Positions 1 through 14,640 of a stretch of DNA of 64,000 nucleotides are shown here, piece by piece. The notes beneath the pieces were generated by a model. It made no database searches and was not told where the DNA came from. It worked only from the letters and a program-made list of their open reading frames with translations. The stretch comes from Siniperca chuatsi (Eukaryota > Chordata > Actinopteri > Centrarchiformes > Sinipercidae). The position numbers were made by a program, and so were the translations under genes. The stretch is taken from the NCBI RefSeq assembly GCF_020085105.1, contig NC_058047.1:20292001-20356000 (forward strand). The letters are read 5' to 3'. Every line of letters begins with the position of its first letter. The stretch's first letter is position 1.

Positions 1-39
1 TACTCTGCCAGCACAGGCAGGACCGGGAAGGGAGAGGTG

Positions 40-40
<1 letters not shown>

Positions 41-75
<35 letters not shown>

Positions 76-79
76 TGTT
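41..79. repeat. CTG/CAG trinucleotide repeat
   Basis: Ten uninterrupted GCT units at 41-70 are followed by interrupted GTT/GCT units. The repeat reads CAG on the minus strand, i.e. in the direction of onecut3 transcription, about 1.1 kb past its stop. It is not in a recognisable coding exon. Confidence 0.9.
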
Positions 80-695
80 ATGAGGCCTTTGTGTCCCCAT
101 CTCCAGTGGGTTCCATGTGCTCCTCTTACATTCTGCTTTTCATATGCAGCTGTAATGTAGTTGGCTGGATGCCCGAGCGTGTTGTTGTCGCTTGGTTCTC
201 AGTTATTGATCAGAGGAAAAGCTCCCAGCAGAACAAAGAGCATTTCCAGACATCTCACCCGCCTCTCCTGTTGGTCAGAGAAACACAGACTCTAGGCTCA
301 GGCTAAGAGTAACAATGACATGTCTCCCTACAGGCCTCCAACATCTGTGCAAAAAATATAGACCTGGGCCTGGAAGACCTGAGTATCTACTGCCGAGCGT
401 CTTGAGTTTCACCTTCAGGAGGGGTCAAGGCCCCGCTCTCTCTGTCTGCATCGATTCATTTTTCAATTCATTAGTTTGCTGTATGATCAGGCTGAGCTGC
501 TCTCTGAAATGGCTGGCCATCAGGGAATACCTTTGGCCGAGGAATGAAGGAGACTACAGGAGGAGGGGGAGGTAGAGGCGGAGAATCGGAAAGCCTTGTT
601 GTTTCTTTCATAGGCTGCGTTGTTTTCTTTATGACGGCCTTGTGTGTGCAGGATGGGGCTTGGATAATAAGGCTATGTGCTGTTCTGTTGTCAGA

Positions 696-701
696 TTTAT
701 T
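696..701 (-). terminator. Candidate polyadenylation signal of onecut3
   Basis: AATAAA on the minus strand, about 500 bases downstream of the onecut3 stop codon. This is a motif match only; no cleavage site can be established from the sequence. Confidence 0.2.
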
Positions 702-1195
702 GCCGTTCTTTCGCCCTTGTTGCTTCCATGTGCCGGCGTAGAGGGGATGAGAGAGAGACTAAAGAGGCAGACACAAAGGAGGTGAGTTGGGAGGAAAAGC
801 AGAATCAGTGGCTACTTGGGTGGTGAAGGAGGCTGGCATATGTCTGGTACCATCCAACAAAAACATGAAATCTTTGGTGTCTCTTTACTTTGTCAGATGC
901 CATAAAAATGATTTCCTTTCAAAAAAGACAAAATCAATGATTGTCCTTATGTGAGTAATGCAGAGTGGACCTGACTTCACAATTCACCTTTAGATTATGC
1001 TTGTTTCAGGTGAGACCTTGAAATTCTGACTGACAAAAAAGATGATTGCATGGCACAAAGGATTTTTCGGGCAGAGGACAAATTCAGACGGTCCAGGCCA
1101 GATAGGGTTGTTATAGACAGGTTTCACAGCCAATTTTCCATGTTGCCTGTTGTTCCAACCTGGTTCCTTGGCCCTCTGAAGGTCCTCTCCTCCTC

Positions 1196-1488
1196 TCAGG
1201 CCTTGGAGAATGTGGTGGTGGATGTGCCCGGCTGCCCGGGGCTGGCACCGTGGTCATCGTGCCAGCGGTCCACGCAGCGCCGGCGCGCATTCATAAAGAA
1301 GTTGCTGACGGTGCTGAGCTCCAGGCCAAGCTGCTGGGAGATGGTGATCTGCATTTCCTTGGATGGACGCTTGTTCTCCTTGAAGATGGCGATGAGTGTG
1401 CGGCGCTGCAGGTCAGTGAAGACCAGACGCTGTTTCTTGGGCGCCGTGTTGCGGTCCTTGTGTTGCTCCTGTTCTTTGCGCTTGCAGG
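1196..1488 (-). CDS. onecut3: onecut3 coding exon 2 (homeodomain)
   Basis: Encodes residues 347-443: the linker ACKRKEQEQHKDR, the homeodomain, and the tail ending TTTFSKA and a TGA stop at 1196-1198. The acceptor AG is at 1489-1490 on the minus strand and the phase (1+2) joins exactly to exon 1. Confidence 0.95.
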
Positions 1489-2808
1489 CTTGGTGTGGAT
1501 GGCAGCGGTGGGAGGGATGGGGATGAGAGTGGGAGGCAAAGAGGGGAAAGGAAACACAAAGCAAGGTAAATATACAAAAGTGATCATTTTCATGATTAGA
1601 TAACAAAGACACAAGGTGGAGGGAAGTAAAGTAACTAAATGTATTATTAGCCAATACTTAAACACATAAAAACTAGTTTATACACCAGCAGAGATTCTAT
1701 AGCTCCATCTCTATAGCCATATTAAAGTTGATTTAAAGCTAATCCATGCCTCCTGCCCAGTGGGAATATTCCTTCCATCCTGCAGAGTGCAGACAGGGAG
1801 CCAGCCTGCGGTGAGAGAAAGATGGGGGCTGTTGCCTGCTAGCTTGAGACACTGCTGTTTGATTCAATATTAATGCAGTTTGAGTCACAATGGGGACTGA
1901 GTGACTGTTGCACAAAAGTAAGCATTTTGTGTGTGAGTGTGTGTGGAAATGAGAGATAGAGGAGGGGCAGACGCAGGGAAAGAAAAGGTTGCAGAGAAAA
2001 GAACAGAAAAGGTGGAGGAGTAAGACAAAGTGTGTGTATTTGTGTGTGTGTGTCTGTGTGTATGTGTATGAGAGCCAAAGAGAGGAGCTGAGAAGAGGAG
2101 GGAGGGGCAGTGAGTGAAGGAGAAAGAGAGATATTGACCGACTTTGCTGTAGGAATTGGGGGGTTCTCTGTAGGGACTGAGGTCAGAATCCCCCCCAGCA
2201 GGTCTACAGTCTGCTACTTCAAACAGAGCCCACTGGAGCCCACTCTATTGAGCTCTGAGAGGGTATTTATAACCCACTCACCCTCACCCCCCCAAACACA
2301 AACACTCGAGAGGTGCATGCACCGGCTGCTATGAGCCCCTTCCCATACGCAGAGCAATTTTCAAAAGAAAACACACCAGAGTGTTTGGGAGGGGGTCCGA
2401 GGGGGTGGTGGGGTTGTAGGCAGCGAACACAGAAATTAATAGTTAATAGAACGTTGTATTGTGGGTAAGTGTGTTGTAACTCAAAGTATTTGTAGGAGAC
2501 GGGTGGAAAGCAGCAGACAGGTGCAGTGTAAAAAGGCAGAAATGGCACCCAGAGATGATGTAGGAGGAGTTGTGTGTGGAAGGTTAAGGCACCACCTCTG
2601 CAGCCACATGTTCCCCTGCTGGCTGAGGATCGAATCCTGCCAGAACGGACTGTGTGTCCTTCTCAGCTTCCCTACTGTCTGAATAAAACAAGAGCAAATT
2701 GGAGAGCGAAAGAAAGAGAAAGATGCCATCCCTGTGGGGTTTCCACCTGCTGCCGTTGGTATTGTCTGATACTTTCATATTCGCCCTCACTAATGTCTTA
2801 CTTTCATG

Positions 2809-2843
<35 letters not shown>

Positions 2844-4786
2844 AGAAAATAATTTTTTTCTCGTATGTCCTACTTGTGTGTGTGTATGTGTCTGTTTGGG
2901 GGAGGTTGTGATTATGCTGAAGTGGCTGGAGCCAAGCAGTGGCGCTGTGTGTCTAATTACAGTGGAACAGAGCCCATTGATCAGCCATTGCAGTCCAATC
3001 TGTTTACTACAGATGTCTAACCTGCACACGGGTCCATCCATCATATTCATATTTCACATCAACACTAAAGCTATATACATCTCACAAACACACACATGCT
3101 AATATGCCACATACAAATTTGTCTAAATGCATGCTTATATGTACAGTAACGAAGTTGCTCTAAATAAAACGACATAACAAGCACTTTATAACCCCGAACA
3201 AGCATGTCTGTCTTCAAGTGACACTATCACACATTATCCAGTGTTTCCAGGGACAAACGTTGGCAAACCGACTTATATCATCAATATGACAATAACATCT
3301 TTGAAAACACATTTTGGTCTGAGTACACTACCAAGAAATGTTTATAATTATTTTTTAAAAATGTAATCAGTTTATACCTCTTATTCAAGCATACATGAAT
3401 TGTGACAGTGATAGACATCCAACTTTTGAGAAAAGCTTGTGTAAAAATGAGATATCCGACTTTTTCCATCCATCATTTGGTGAGGTTTTCCCAAATTGTT
3501 GACACCAAACATTCAACTGACATGTATGCTCCTCAAATATATGGTGTGAATAGTTTCGATCATCCAACTACTTATAAACCAGACACTGACTAAATTATAT
3601 ATTCATATATATCATATAATGCAGTCGTTGATACATTATTGTGTTTTATCATGGATAAATGTTGCCAGTGTAAGAAGAGATTAAATTAAACAAGAAATTA
3701 AACCAACTGAGGTCAAATTGTTCTCCTCAGTGGTAAAATTCTATCCCAGCACCAAACTGCAGTTTAATTGAACATTTATAATGCTGCAAAACTAATACAC
3801 ACTCTAGTTGGCATGGTCACCTAAAGTGACTTTAACTTGCAACCAATATATTAAGCTGACATCTTTACGAAGACAGAACAACATCTGCGTCCAAGAAACA
3901 AAACCAGCTGAGCAGATAACATATACTTTAGTTAGTAAAAGATGGTTGGGAATGTGCAGCCTTGATGGGGAAATATCAGCTTTCAAACCATTTCTTCAAC
4001 AACAGAACAGGTCTAACATTGTTGCACATTTATCATTTACCAAAATTTCAGGCCGGAGAAAATTCTTCCACAGTTTTAACTTTACAGTGGCAATCACAAA
4101 GCGTACGTGAGCAAACATGTCCACATGTGATTGTGCTCTATACTTACTCCCCATTTGGGGACTTGCACTGCATCAGCTTCCCACTGACCAATGAGCTACC
4201 ACTTCTACTCCGCAAAGACATGCCATCCCCTCTGGCTTTAACTTGTGTGGAAGAGGATTCGTTTCCCAGCAGGACAATGAGCCTAAACATGCAGTGAAGC
4301 TTTGTACCAGGGCCTGTTTGAAGACCAAGGAGGAGCAGCCAGTAGTGCTGACATGCACTGCTTTGCCTCCACAGTCACCAGACCTCAAACTCATTACTGT
4401 AAAAGGTGAAAATACTACATTTTTAACACATTTTGAGAGTTGTTTGTTGTCTACAGCTACATATTACTTTTCACTTTTCACACATTTACTTGTATGATTA
4501 AAAATGAAATATTTAATATATCTACAAATGTGTATTAGTATACAGTAACTGATGCAACAGCATTTTTTATATTGGACCTTGATTTTAGAATAACTTCTTA
4601 TGGAGCAATCCAGTTAATATTATTATCAATATAAATGTATTACTATCTCAATATTTAAGTCCACACTGAGTTTCCATTTATTTCATGCAGCTTCCAGTTG
4701 GCCTGAATACCTTTACTTCCTTCCAGAGTGTGACCTTTTCCTGCTGTGATTTGTCCAGATGTGCGACCTTGCAAGGTATGCATGTA

Positions 4787-4823
<37 letters not shown>

Positions 4824-6866
4824 ACACACCCTTTCTCTCTCTCTCTCTGGTCATATACCTTAAAATGCTGTATAAGAAGTCTCACTGTCAGTGTATTTAC
4901 AGGTAGTAAAATCAACATGGATCTATCTATATAGAGAAAGGCAATTCTTCCAAAATCCTATGAATGGATTTGTTTTTAAGAAGCCAAGACATCTGTGGGG
5001 TAAATGCTTGGGAAACAAACAGCTGGTCAGTATTTTAATTACAATTTTTAGGACTGTATTCTCTCTAAATGCCCAAGGGTTAAGATTAAAGATACACAAT
5101 CTGAATTTATATCCATAAATGCTGTCTTTTTTTGTGTGCAAGAAGCACATACAAAGTGAGCCAGGAGAGGAGTGTTTCTCTCTCAATGTGCGTCAACAAC
5201 AAGCTCAGACAGTCCCAGCTTCTCTCTCCACCTCTCTGCGCCGGCGAGTCACGTCCTGCCTCCGCATCGACCGCTTTCTTTGTGCCGTTTCGGTCGGCAG
5301 GTGTCGCTCTCGCCGTGGCCCGGCTGCACTGGGCGCCATAGTGCGCTGCCTTTGCTACAGGCGCTGGATTTAGTAATCAATATCGATCGATCGGTGAGGA
5401 AGGGGGCCCTGATTACTGAACCATGCTCAGCGTAGAAAAGAAAAAAAAATCGATCATTGCAGCTTTTAGAGCTACAGTAGGCACCGAGCAGAGAGACGGA
5501 CATAAACTCATGCACTAAGAGCAACCGGACAAGAGCAGAAATCCTGTTTTGGTGTTGAGTGTTTTCTGAGTTGTACACCCTGCTGCTGCTACAGGGGCAG
5601 AGAGAAATGTGATTTCTATTACAGCTATGGAGCTGTGAACGGGAGCTAACCTACTCTGAATGGATCCCTCAGGCTCCTCCTCACAAACATGTATAAAGAC
5701 TGATTAACAAAGACATGCTCATCCTGGGATTCATTGTTTTACTGCGTGTTTAGTTCACTGTTTTCCATTTTTATTTACTATAATATTATTTCCCATGAAT
5801 GCAAAGCGGAACCCCGGTTAATCTCCATGAATGTCAATTCAAGGGCCTCCTGAATCGACTTGAGGGCCACGCAGTCTTTTCTCTTAAACTATCAAATTCC
5901 CTAATGAGTGATTTTTCAACTTATCCTTTCTGCTCGGGTGGAAACGGTATAACTTAGGCCCATTTCTTTTCCGCTGATGACATTAATATTCTTTGCTTCA
6001 CGACAAACCAAGCGAGGTTAAGAGAAAGGCCCTGGGTGTTCAATATCGATCGATAGATTCGTGAATAATTCGTGTGTGAAATTCAGTTCGTCCAATTAAT
6101 TATGCCTCGGAGGGGGGAGTGGGCCTGGAGAGGAGATTCATGAAGGAGTGGAGGAGACGCGAAAACACGCCAGGAAGGAAGCGTGATGATCCAGCTTTCT
6201 TTGCGGACTGTAAAATCAGAGAGGGTCGGAGAGGAACATAAGTAAATGATCATCACCTGTTTCCACGTGTGTTTGCCGCGTGTTCCCAGCTGTCTTAGGC
6301 CTCCCCTGTCCCTGCAGATGAGAGTCCATCTTGAGCATTAATCATCTATTGATCATCACTGCCCTTCCTGCTCGTGATGAGAAAGTCAAACGGCCTAACA
6401 TTGCGCCTGTAGTGTTTTATGAAACCATGATTACACATCTGTATCTGGAATTAATCCTGCTCTTCGGTTTACAAACTCTCCTCCCGGTTTTAAATCCGCT
6501 ACTGAAACCCTGTTTGTAAAGCAGACGGGGTCAGCGCCTTCTGATTTAATTCATTTACCAATAAACATATTTACTGGTTACGGTTCGGTGCGTTTATACA
6601 CACACACATACACACACTAAGGAAAGCAATCCTGTCCTCACTAATAATCTGTGCGGGGCCAGTTTGCTTGTAGTTGCACTCTTCTCCAGATTGTAAGAAG
6701 CATGATTTGGCAATTTGATGTTTAGGCTTCAGTCTATTTATTAAGTAACGTGTGTGCTGTTTCGCATGGGCTGTTGCCCTAAAGATTGATATCAGCGTGT
6801 ATATCCGCACGGCCCTCTCTGTATACTGTGGCATTTATTTCATTCTGGCTGCAGGGCAATGCCAAG

Positions 6867-6911
<45 letters not shown>

Positions 6912-7704
6912 CAGGGCAAAACACTTCCAGCTCAATACTCCTTAATGTAATGAGTGAGAATTGGTGTTAATATACTGATAAAGCGACACAATTTGTTTGT
7001 TTGCCTTCTCCAGGCGACTCAGCTGTGAGGCATTTCTTCTGCAGCACCTCAATAACACTCCACCTGAACTCAGTTACACCTTCGCCCACATCCCGCCTCA
7101 GTCCTCCAAGCTTGCCTGCCTGCAACATTTTACTTTTACCTTTTAGATTTGCTGCATCATCTATCACAGCCACGCATTGCACTGGAATTTACATTTTCAT
7201 TTAAATATAGCCTATATCAAAAACAGACAATTGTATGTTCTCTCAGTCATGTTTGAGATGCACAAAATGCACCTGATCAAATAAAATTTTATTCAGCTTT
7301 GTTTTCACACCAGCGTGTTATTAGCAACCCAGTGGTAAACCTAAGAAACTGCATAGTGCTAAAGAAAATCAATAATCGGTGAAGGCTGCTGCCTGTGATG
7401 ATCACGCTCCTTATGAGGTTTTAGATAATTAAATGCACTGAGCCATTGAGAGAACCGTATGACTGGATTTTAACCTGCATTATTTTTTTTTGCCAGTTTA
7501 ATAGCAGCCTTGGTTTGCGTGTGCCACTTATTTGTATGAGTGGCTCCATTGTTAGAGTGATACTCTTATCTGCTATTATCATTGATTTCATTCATAATTG
7601 CTTTGACCAGTTATGCGTGATAGCGGTAATGATCATGATGCTTTATTTTGTGGAGACAGGCGGGCCCACGGTTTCATTTTCCGCAGACAACAGGTGTGGG
7701 CCCG

Positions 7705-7749
<45 letters not shown>

Positions 7750-9160
7750 GTCTGTCATTCATGCATTTATTATAGGAGTGTCTTTGAGGAATTTTAGACA
7801 AATCGTGCTCAGACTGAATCCTGATCGCACTGGCTCAGTGTGCATGAAATCTGAAAATAAAAAAATAAAATGAATATAATAATAATGGGCCTTCATACTC
7901 ACAAACATTACCTTTAAATGTAGCCTGAATGAACTATTTAACTGCTTAAAATTTCAATTTACCTCATAAACAATTAATTGCAATTAATTAACATTTATAG
8001 AAATAACCTCTGCCTCTGGTGTCTTTTGGATTCGGGCTGGGTGAGCGGGGGGTGGAGACGCTCTGTGGCCGGTCAGTAGCAACGCACGTCCGGGGTTCAT
8101 GCGGATGTGAAACCGGTGCCAGGACTCAAACTCCCTTTAAGCTCCTTTTAATTTGCTGAAGAGAGTTTACACACTTTTTAAAGCTGTGTAAATCTGCCAG
8201 AGCCTCATTTATAGTGAAACACAAAGACAACAAACAGGTTTGAGAGAGAAAATTAAAAGAAAGTAAACCTGAACTAATTGACATTTTGCAGATGCTTCAC
8301 GATTATCTCCAACGTCAGAGTCTTGCAGGACTCGCCGGATATCCAGAGGTCAATTAGATCAAAGTTTGCCTTCTTCTATATTTACACCACTAATGTTGAC
8401 GTGTACACATTTAGAAAAGTTGCATCACAGGATTTATCGAAAGATGGTCATATTCTTCAAACGTCGCAGCTGTCACTCCTCTGCTAATTTCTTATTTGTC
8501 GCAGGAGAATCGGCAAACTGATGTGCAGTCAGATGATTCTGTTTACTCTCCACGGGGACACAGACAGGTTTTCAATATGCAGGAATTTTCTAAGATTCAA
8601 TTCAATACAGTCTTCACTCAATCATGTGATGAGAGAGTCGACAGGAATGTTTCTAAACCAACCCTTATTGCGGTGACCTAATTGCATTTATATGGTCTAT
8701 TTTCCCCATTGCTAAGCAATGTTCATTGGACTGAAATAAATGAAATGTGTTTTTATTATTATGTTGCACGTTAGTCTCTTTTACTTAAGGGGTTATTTGG
8801 TTTATTGCATGTATTCTCGAAGCTCCATTTGTAGCCTTTTGCAAATCAGTGTTTAATTCTTCTGAGGCTTTATTTATTTATTTCAGGAGAGTCCCAAATA
8901 ATTTTAATAATTAATTATGTGTGCAACAATCCGACCACTAATACAAACAGCTTTGGTATAATTATAATAATAATAATAACAATAATAATAATCATAAGAA
9001 AGAAGAAGAAAAAGAAAAATAACTTTTATTATTTAACTTTTCATTTTAGAATGTATATTAGATGATGTAAAACACAGTGTTAAGACTACAGTCTGTTAAT
9101 CTGTAATAAATGTAATTTTTGGCAAAAGAAAAATATTGCAATCATCGCGGACGCGCGCGT

Positions 9161-9228
<68 letters not shown>

Positions 9229-9506
9229 TGCAGTGTTTTTCTAAACATTCACAAATCCTGATTAACTAACTGAAGAAACACTAGTCAGCGTTTTCATTTC
9301 GGCTCAGTAAAGCAACAAACTAAACAAAGTATTAATTGTAGAATAACGCGCATCCAGTTCGTTATATTTAATAACATGTAATATAGAGGCTGTATGCGCT
9401 GGCATCGATTCATTCATCAATTGATTTCACAGTCGTTTTGTTCCTTTGTTGATCTGTGTGGGGTTGCCCAACCGGAGTTTCGGGTTGCATCTGTGGGTAC
9501 GATAAG

Positions 9507-9546
<40 letters not shown>

Positions 9547-12500
9547 GGTTTTGTTGTGATCGACTCTGTAGAGAGAGGTTCAGTACAAACCATCTGTAGG
9601 TTCTCATTTCAGAAAAGGCCCGGTGAGCTCGAGACACGATTTGTCAACAGGAGAATCTGAACATTTCTGTCTTTACCTGCAGTTTTATTTTCAGGCGGAT
9701 ATGAATCATTCAGTCCAAAAAGAGACTAAACGACTGTAGACTTAACATTTGTCTTGTAATCTTGCATTGGCTCTCAAAATCTTATTTTTCCTTCAACGAG
9801 TGAAACAAACTTGCAAGAGACTATTTTATTTGATGTAAGGAAAATATATGTATTCTTCTAGAATAGCGTACTTTCTTCTTTTTCACCCCAAAATGAAAAC
9901 GTGAATCCCCGTAAGAAATAAGTGGAATATTCAGCCTCCACACACAGAAATACTTCTCTCGATTTAACAGATTTTTTAAACACCTAATAGGAGATTAAAT
10001 GACTTGACTAGTGTTCAATTGGATTCGTGCCTTCTCGTCTCTTTAATTGCGTGGACAGTGTCTTTGCCTTGTGTTCTTTTGCTGCGCATTAAACAAGCCA
10101 TTATCGGGCCTGTAATAACCAATGGCCTGTCAGGGCGTCAGATAAGGAGCCGGTGTGCAGGACACACCGCTGCTGCTTCCCAAAATACCAGACTCTGTGG
10201 GACACTGACACATGTTATCAGCAAAAATCACACAATCACAGTTACCTGAGTGTTGACATCTCAGGTAAATGTTTGCTAAGTAAAAAACAAATCTGAGGGG
10301 AGGGCAGACTAGTGTTTAGATAAATCCGGTTAGAAGAAGTGATGATGGACAAATGCACCTTTAAACTAACTCTTGACTCTTTTGTAACTGTCAAATCATT
10401 CAGAAGATCACTGTCATTCTTTGCAGGGAAATCAGTGGCACAGAGATATCAGTGCAGGCACGGAGTAGACCCATTTTTTTTGGGGGGGGGCATCCCGGCG
10501 TTACATAATAGCTCTATAAACACAACGCTGATGTGCTCTGGTCAATATTTTAATTGCACAACAGCCTGCTCTTTGGAACCGTCACTTGCTTTGGCTCTTA
10601 TGTAAACCGCTGCAGATTGTGGCGGGTCAAAAGCCACCGTATGATTTGTTTTTTCATCAGGCATCTTCACACCCAGAGCCAGACACAGCGTTCATACCGC
10701 ACTGTGCGGTATTTTGACTCCAGAGCGCAAAGGACGAATAATGACATTTAATTATTAATTATTATTATCTTCGGTTTGGGCTCTTTGTATTTTTGCCTGG
10801 GGGGGGGGGTCCATTAACCCTTTGATGCTAGCCGCGTGCATTCAGTCGACTCTGCCAGCAATTTGATTTAAAGGTCATTCTTTCATATCGATCCGGTTTG
10901 GCGAGGGGGCGACGGAGTAGCGCAGGAATTGATCATCTAAAATAGAAGAGACGATTTTCTAGACTGTACAGAGTGCAGACCTCTACTGCATTTATAATTG
11001 CTAAGCACGGCCCCCGTGTGAATTGGAACGAGGTGTGTGTGCGTGTGCGCAAAAAGAGAAATGGGTGAAGACGTGGGAGACAGTGCAGGCCTCTGTCACT
11101 AATCAGATTTTTATTAAAATTACATTATTTTGAATAATAAGGTCGACTTGGTCAGAGCAGTGTGGGTGGGATGTATAATGAGGGAAAAGAGGTTAACCGT
11201 CTGTGAACTTTGAGTCGTCTCATGCTGCTAATCCGTCTCCATCACAGAAATAGAGCGGAGCTACTAAACCTCGCAAATTTTAAACTCAGCATTTGTCTGT
11301 TTTGACCAGAGCATGCGGCGAGGTGTGCATCAAGCCAGCGTGAGAGCACGCGTGTATTAGTCATTCTGCTGTGTGTTATGAAGGGTGAGCTGTTAATGTG
11401 AGAAATGGTGTTGCATGGTGGAGATGGGGGGTTGCATGGCTGCATGGGGCAGCTCCAGAGATGGAAAGCAGAGGCCGGGGGAATGGAAATCGATACAGAT
11501 TCAGGGCTCGCCAGATCGGCCTTAACAATGTGGCGCAGACGCACTCTACATCCCGATCACATACACACAGGAGAGAAGAAACATTGAGGCGACACGCATG
11601 CAGGCTGTAGCTGCTGCTATGATATTGTCCTGTGTTATGCAGTGGTGAATAAGAATCTTACAGGACGCTGCAGCCTCTAGTTGCAGTCATAAACAAAATC
11701 AATCATATTTTATGGTGCATGTGTAGGTGTAGGTTTTCTTAAAAGTCCTCATTCCTATATAACTTCCCATAATGATTTCAATTATGAATATTCATATCAG
11801 CCTACAATATGAAGATGTATGCAAATTTAACGTTGGATTAATTGACTTTACCCTCCACCACATACAGCCAGCCTCTTCATTGCCGGCTTGCAGATAATGA
11901 TGCAAGGCGTGAGATGTCATTTCATCTGGTATGAGCTGCACAGAACGCGGGATTTAAACAAAATCGCCTCGAGGTATAACCTCAAGAAAATGACTGTTGC
12001 TCTCCCACCAGAGGATTTTAAAGGCGATGCTTGTACATGCGTGTCTCAGTACTTACAGCACACGTTGCTGTGCTTAACGAACAACGAGGCTCTGAAACCG
12101 CAGCTGCACTGTTTACCCCCCCTATCTTCCCCTCACACATCAATTATTAAACTACCAATCGATCATTTCGCAGGCTAACATCAAGCCGTCTCTTCATAAA
12201 AAAAAAAAAAAAATCCTGTTTAAGATTAACAGGCATCAATCACATCTTAATGCCCTATCCAATTAAACCCATTCTGGCTTAAATGACCAAAGAGAAGCAC
12301 CACGCCTGACTATTATTGCTGCTCTCGGATATTTTGGTGAGCATCCCAAAATAAAGACGACCTCCGGTTTGTATTCTACAGCAACCACAAAATAAACATC
12401 TAGAGATGTGATTTAAATGGAAACCCCAGTTGGCTTCGTGCTGGACTGGAAAGTAGGGTGCAGGGTGTTGTGATTGACGCGATTGTGGATTGTAATATTG

Positions 12501-14052
12501 ATCGATGGGTGGAAGCTGTTGGATGAAATAATGGTGTTTAGGGCCTACAAGAATGCTATTAACAATGTATTGGGAAAACTCCCGCTCACCACCTTGAACT
12601 GTCCTCAAAACAGAGAGAAGATGCTGCACCTCAGTGTGGATGGACGCAGATTTCAGCACTCTGGACAGCGCCTTGAACGTGACCTGCAGGACCTCGTACT
12701 AAATGTTTTGTAGAGGGAAAATAAAAAGCAGTTTCTTTAGACAACATGCATACCAAGATAAATCTATTTAATGTATGCCTTATTTCTTTAAAATATTCTA
12801 CTTGTATTAGTTTGATGCAACCAAATAAGATAAAGGCCTGAATTGAACTCGAAATTATTAACCCCATCTTAAAATTAAAGGCATATCCTGTAAGGAAGGG
12901 AACTGGTCAACTCAATTAAAATATATATATCAAGAAAAATGAATATAGGCATTGCAGTGATGCACGCGCCAAGGGGAAAGGGCGCAGTGTGACGGGGATG
13001 GGGGATGGTGGATGGGGAGGAGTATTGCTCCAGGATTAGGCCTGTGTAAACTGCGTGTAGTCCATTGAAACATGAATAGAGGCCTCTTCACCCTCATTCT
13101 CATCCCTCCGTGTCCTGTGGGTCTTGACCTGCGCACCCAGGCACGTGCTCAGGCCATTCAAATGGTAATAACCCAACTGCGTGCGCTTTTTTTTTTTTTT
13201 TGGAGAGAGAGATGCCATGGCACCTCATCACTGTCACACGAGAGAATGAAGGCGTAGGAGAGGATTGCTGGTGCCACCATGAGAAATAGGCACGTGCGCT
13301 TCATGTTGCTGCGAAATACAAGGCGCCATTTGTGGGGATATACCGGACGTCTGGTGATATAATTGGATATTTTCTCGGTTGTCCAGCATATGTCTGGAAA
13401 GGCGTGTTAAGCGTGAATACTAACCGAATGACTGTAGTGAGAAAGTAAGAGTGCATTACACACAGCAAATGGAACATGATTACAACAGAGAAAAAGGTGT
13501 GCAGTAGCGTTTTGTTTTAAATAACAGCTGTCCTATTTCCCCCCGTTTTCCGGCTCCCGCCTCCCCCCTCTGCTCCGGGGGAGAGACCAATGGGAGAGAG
13601 TGCTGAGGCGGGATAATTGATAGATGCACTGGCTATCCCTATCGATCAGGGCTGTATTGACCCGACCAAATACATTGAGATGGAGTGTGGAATTCAACAC
13701 AGATGCAAAGACGAATTGTTTTCATCGTTAATGTGATCTTTAAATGCCTCCCAAACCTCACTTTGCCGGTGTCTTTCTTACTTGTGCAGCTTTACAATGA
13801 AACCGCCTATTTATTTATACAGTAGTCTACTAATACATGTGCTTTAAGATGCTTGAAAAACGTATAAATAGACATCCAAAGGTTAAAGCTGTTTACTGGG
13901 CCTGGGTGTTATGGGTCTGCATATGAAGAACACAATAGGTGGGAAAGCCTGTGGGTCTTTGCCCTCGTGCGGAGATGTTAAGCGTGAAGGGCTTACATTC
14001 CCCCCTCAAACGGGCCCATCTCTGCTCTGTTTTTCGTTTCAGGGGTGGACTG

Positions 14053-14106
<54 letters not shown>

Positions 14107-14577
14107 ACACTGGCATTTTCACATTAGCTAAGCAGGGCAGCTGCATTGATTTGTGTGACTGTGATGAATTTGGAATAGTAATTTGAATTTATTGATTGAT
14201 GTGGCCGAGCGAGTATGGCCCAGCCTCACTTTCAGCATCACAACCCCCCAACTCCCACTCCCAGCCCACATGCGCACCGAGGATAATGGTGATTTTAAAT
14301 GCAATAAGTAAAATGTTGCTCCGTGCATTTACATACAAGTCATTTGTCATTTTGCCCAACTGGATTTTTCTCCAGACCTATTGTGACAGCCCGTAAATGC
14401 ACAATACGCAATAAGCGCTGGGAATCTGCTGATTCAAGACAGAAAAATAAACATACTTAGATATGTATAATCAAATGTATTTTTTAAATCTTATAATTAA
14501 TAACATCTATCGCCACAGGACGAAATGATCAAATTAAGATAAGAGTGCAGCTCTAATTTTCATTCTACAACCCAATA

Positions 14578-14640
<63 letters not shown>

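Larger units (their letters stand above)
1..1195 (-). other. Downstream flank / probable 3' UTR of onecut3
   Basis: This stretch follows the onecut3 stop codon on the minus strand. It has no supportable coding sequence: short open frames here are not conserved-looking and overlap one another on both strands. A minus-strand AATAAA lies at 696-701 (TTTATT on the plus strand), about 500 bases past the stop, and is one possible polyadenylation signal. onecut genes often have long 3' UTRs, so the true end could lie outside the window. An isolated ATCGAT word is present at 450-455. Confidence 0.4.

Noticed and set aside
41..306. Open frame beginning with a poly-cysteine run
   Set aside because: It is the CTG repeat read in one frame and has no gene-like sequence after it.
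1291..1665. Alternative frame over onecut3 exon 2 giving a 124-residue open frame
   Set aside because: It overlaps the homeodomain exon in another frame on the same strand; the homeodomain frame is unambiguous.
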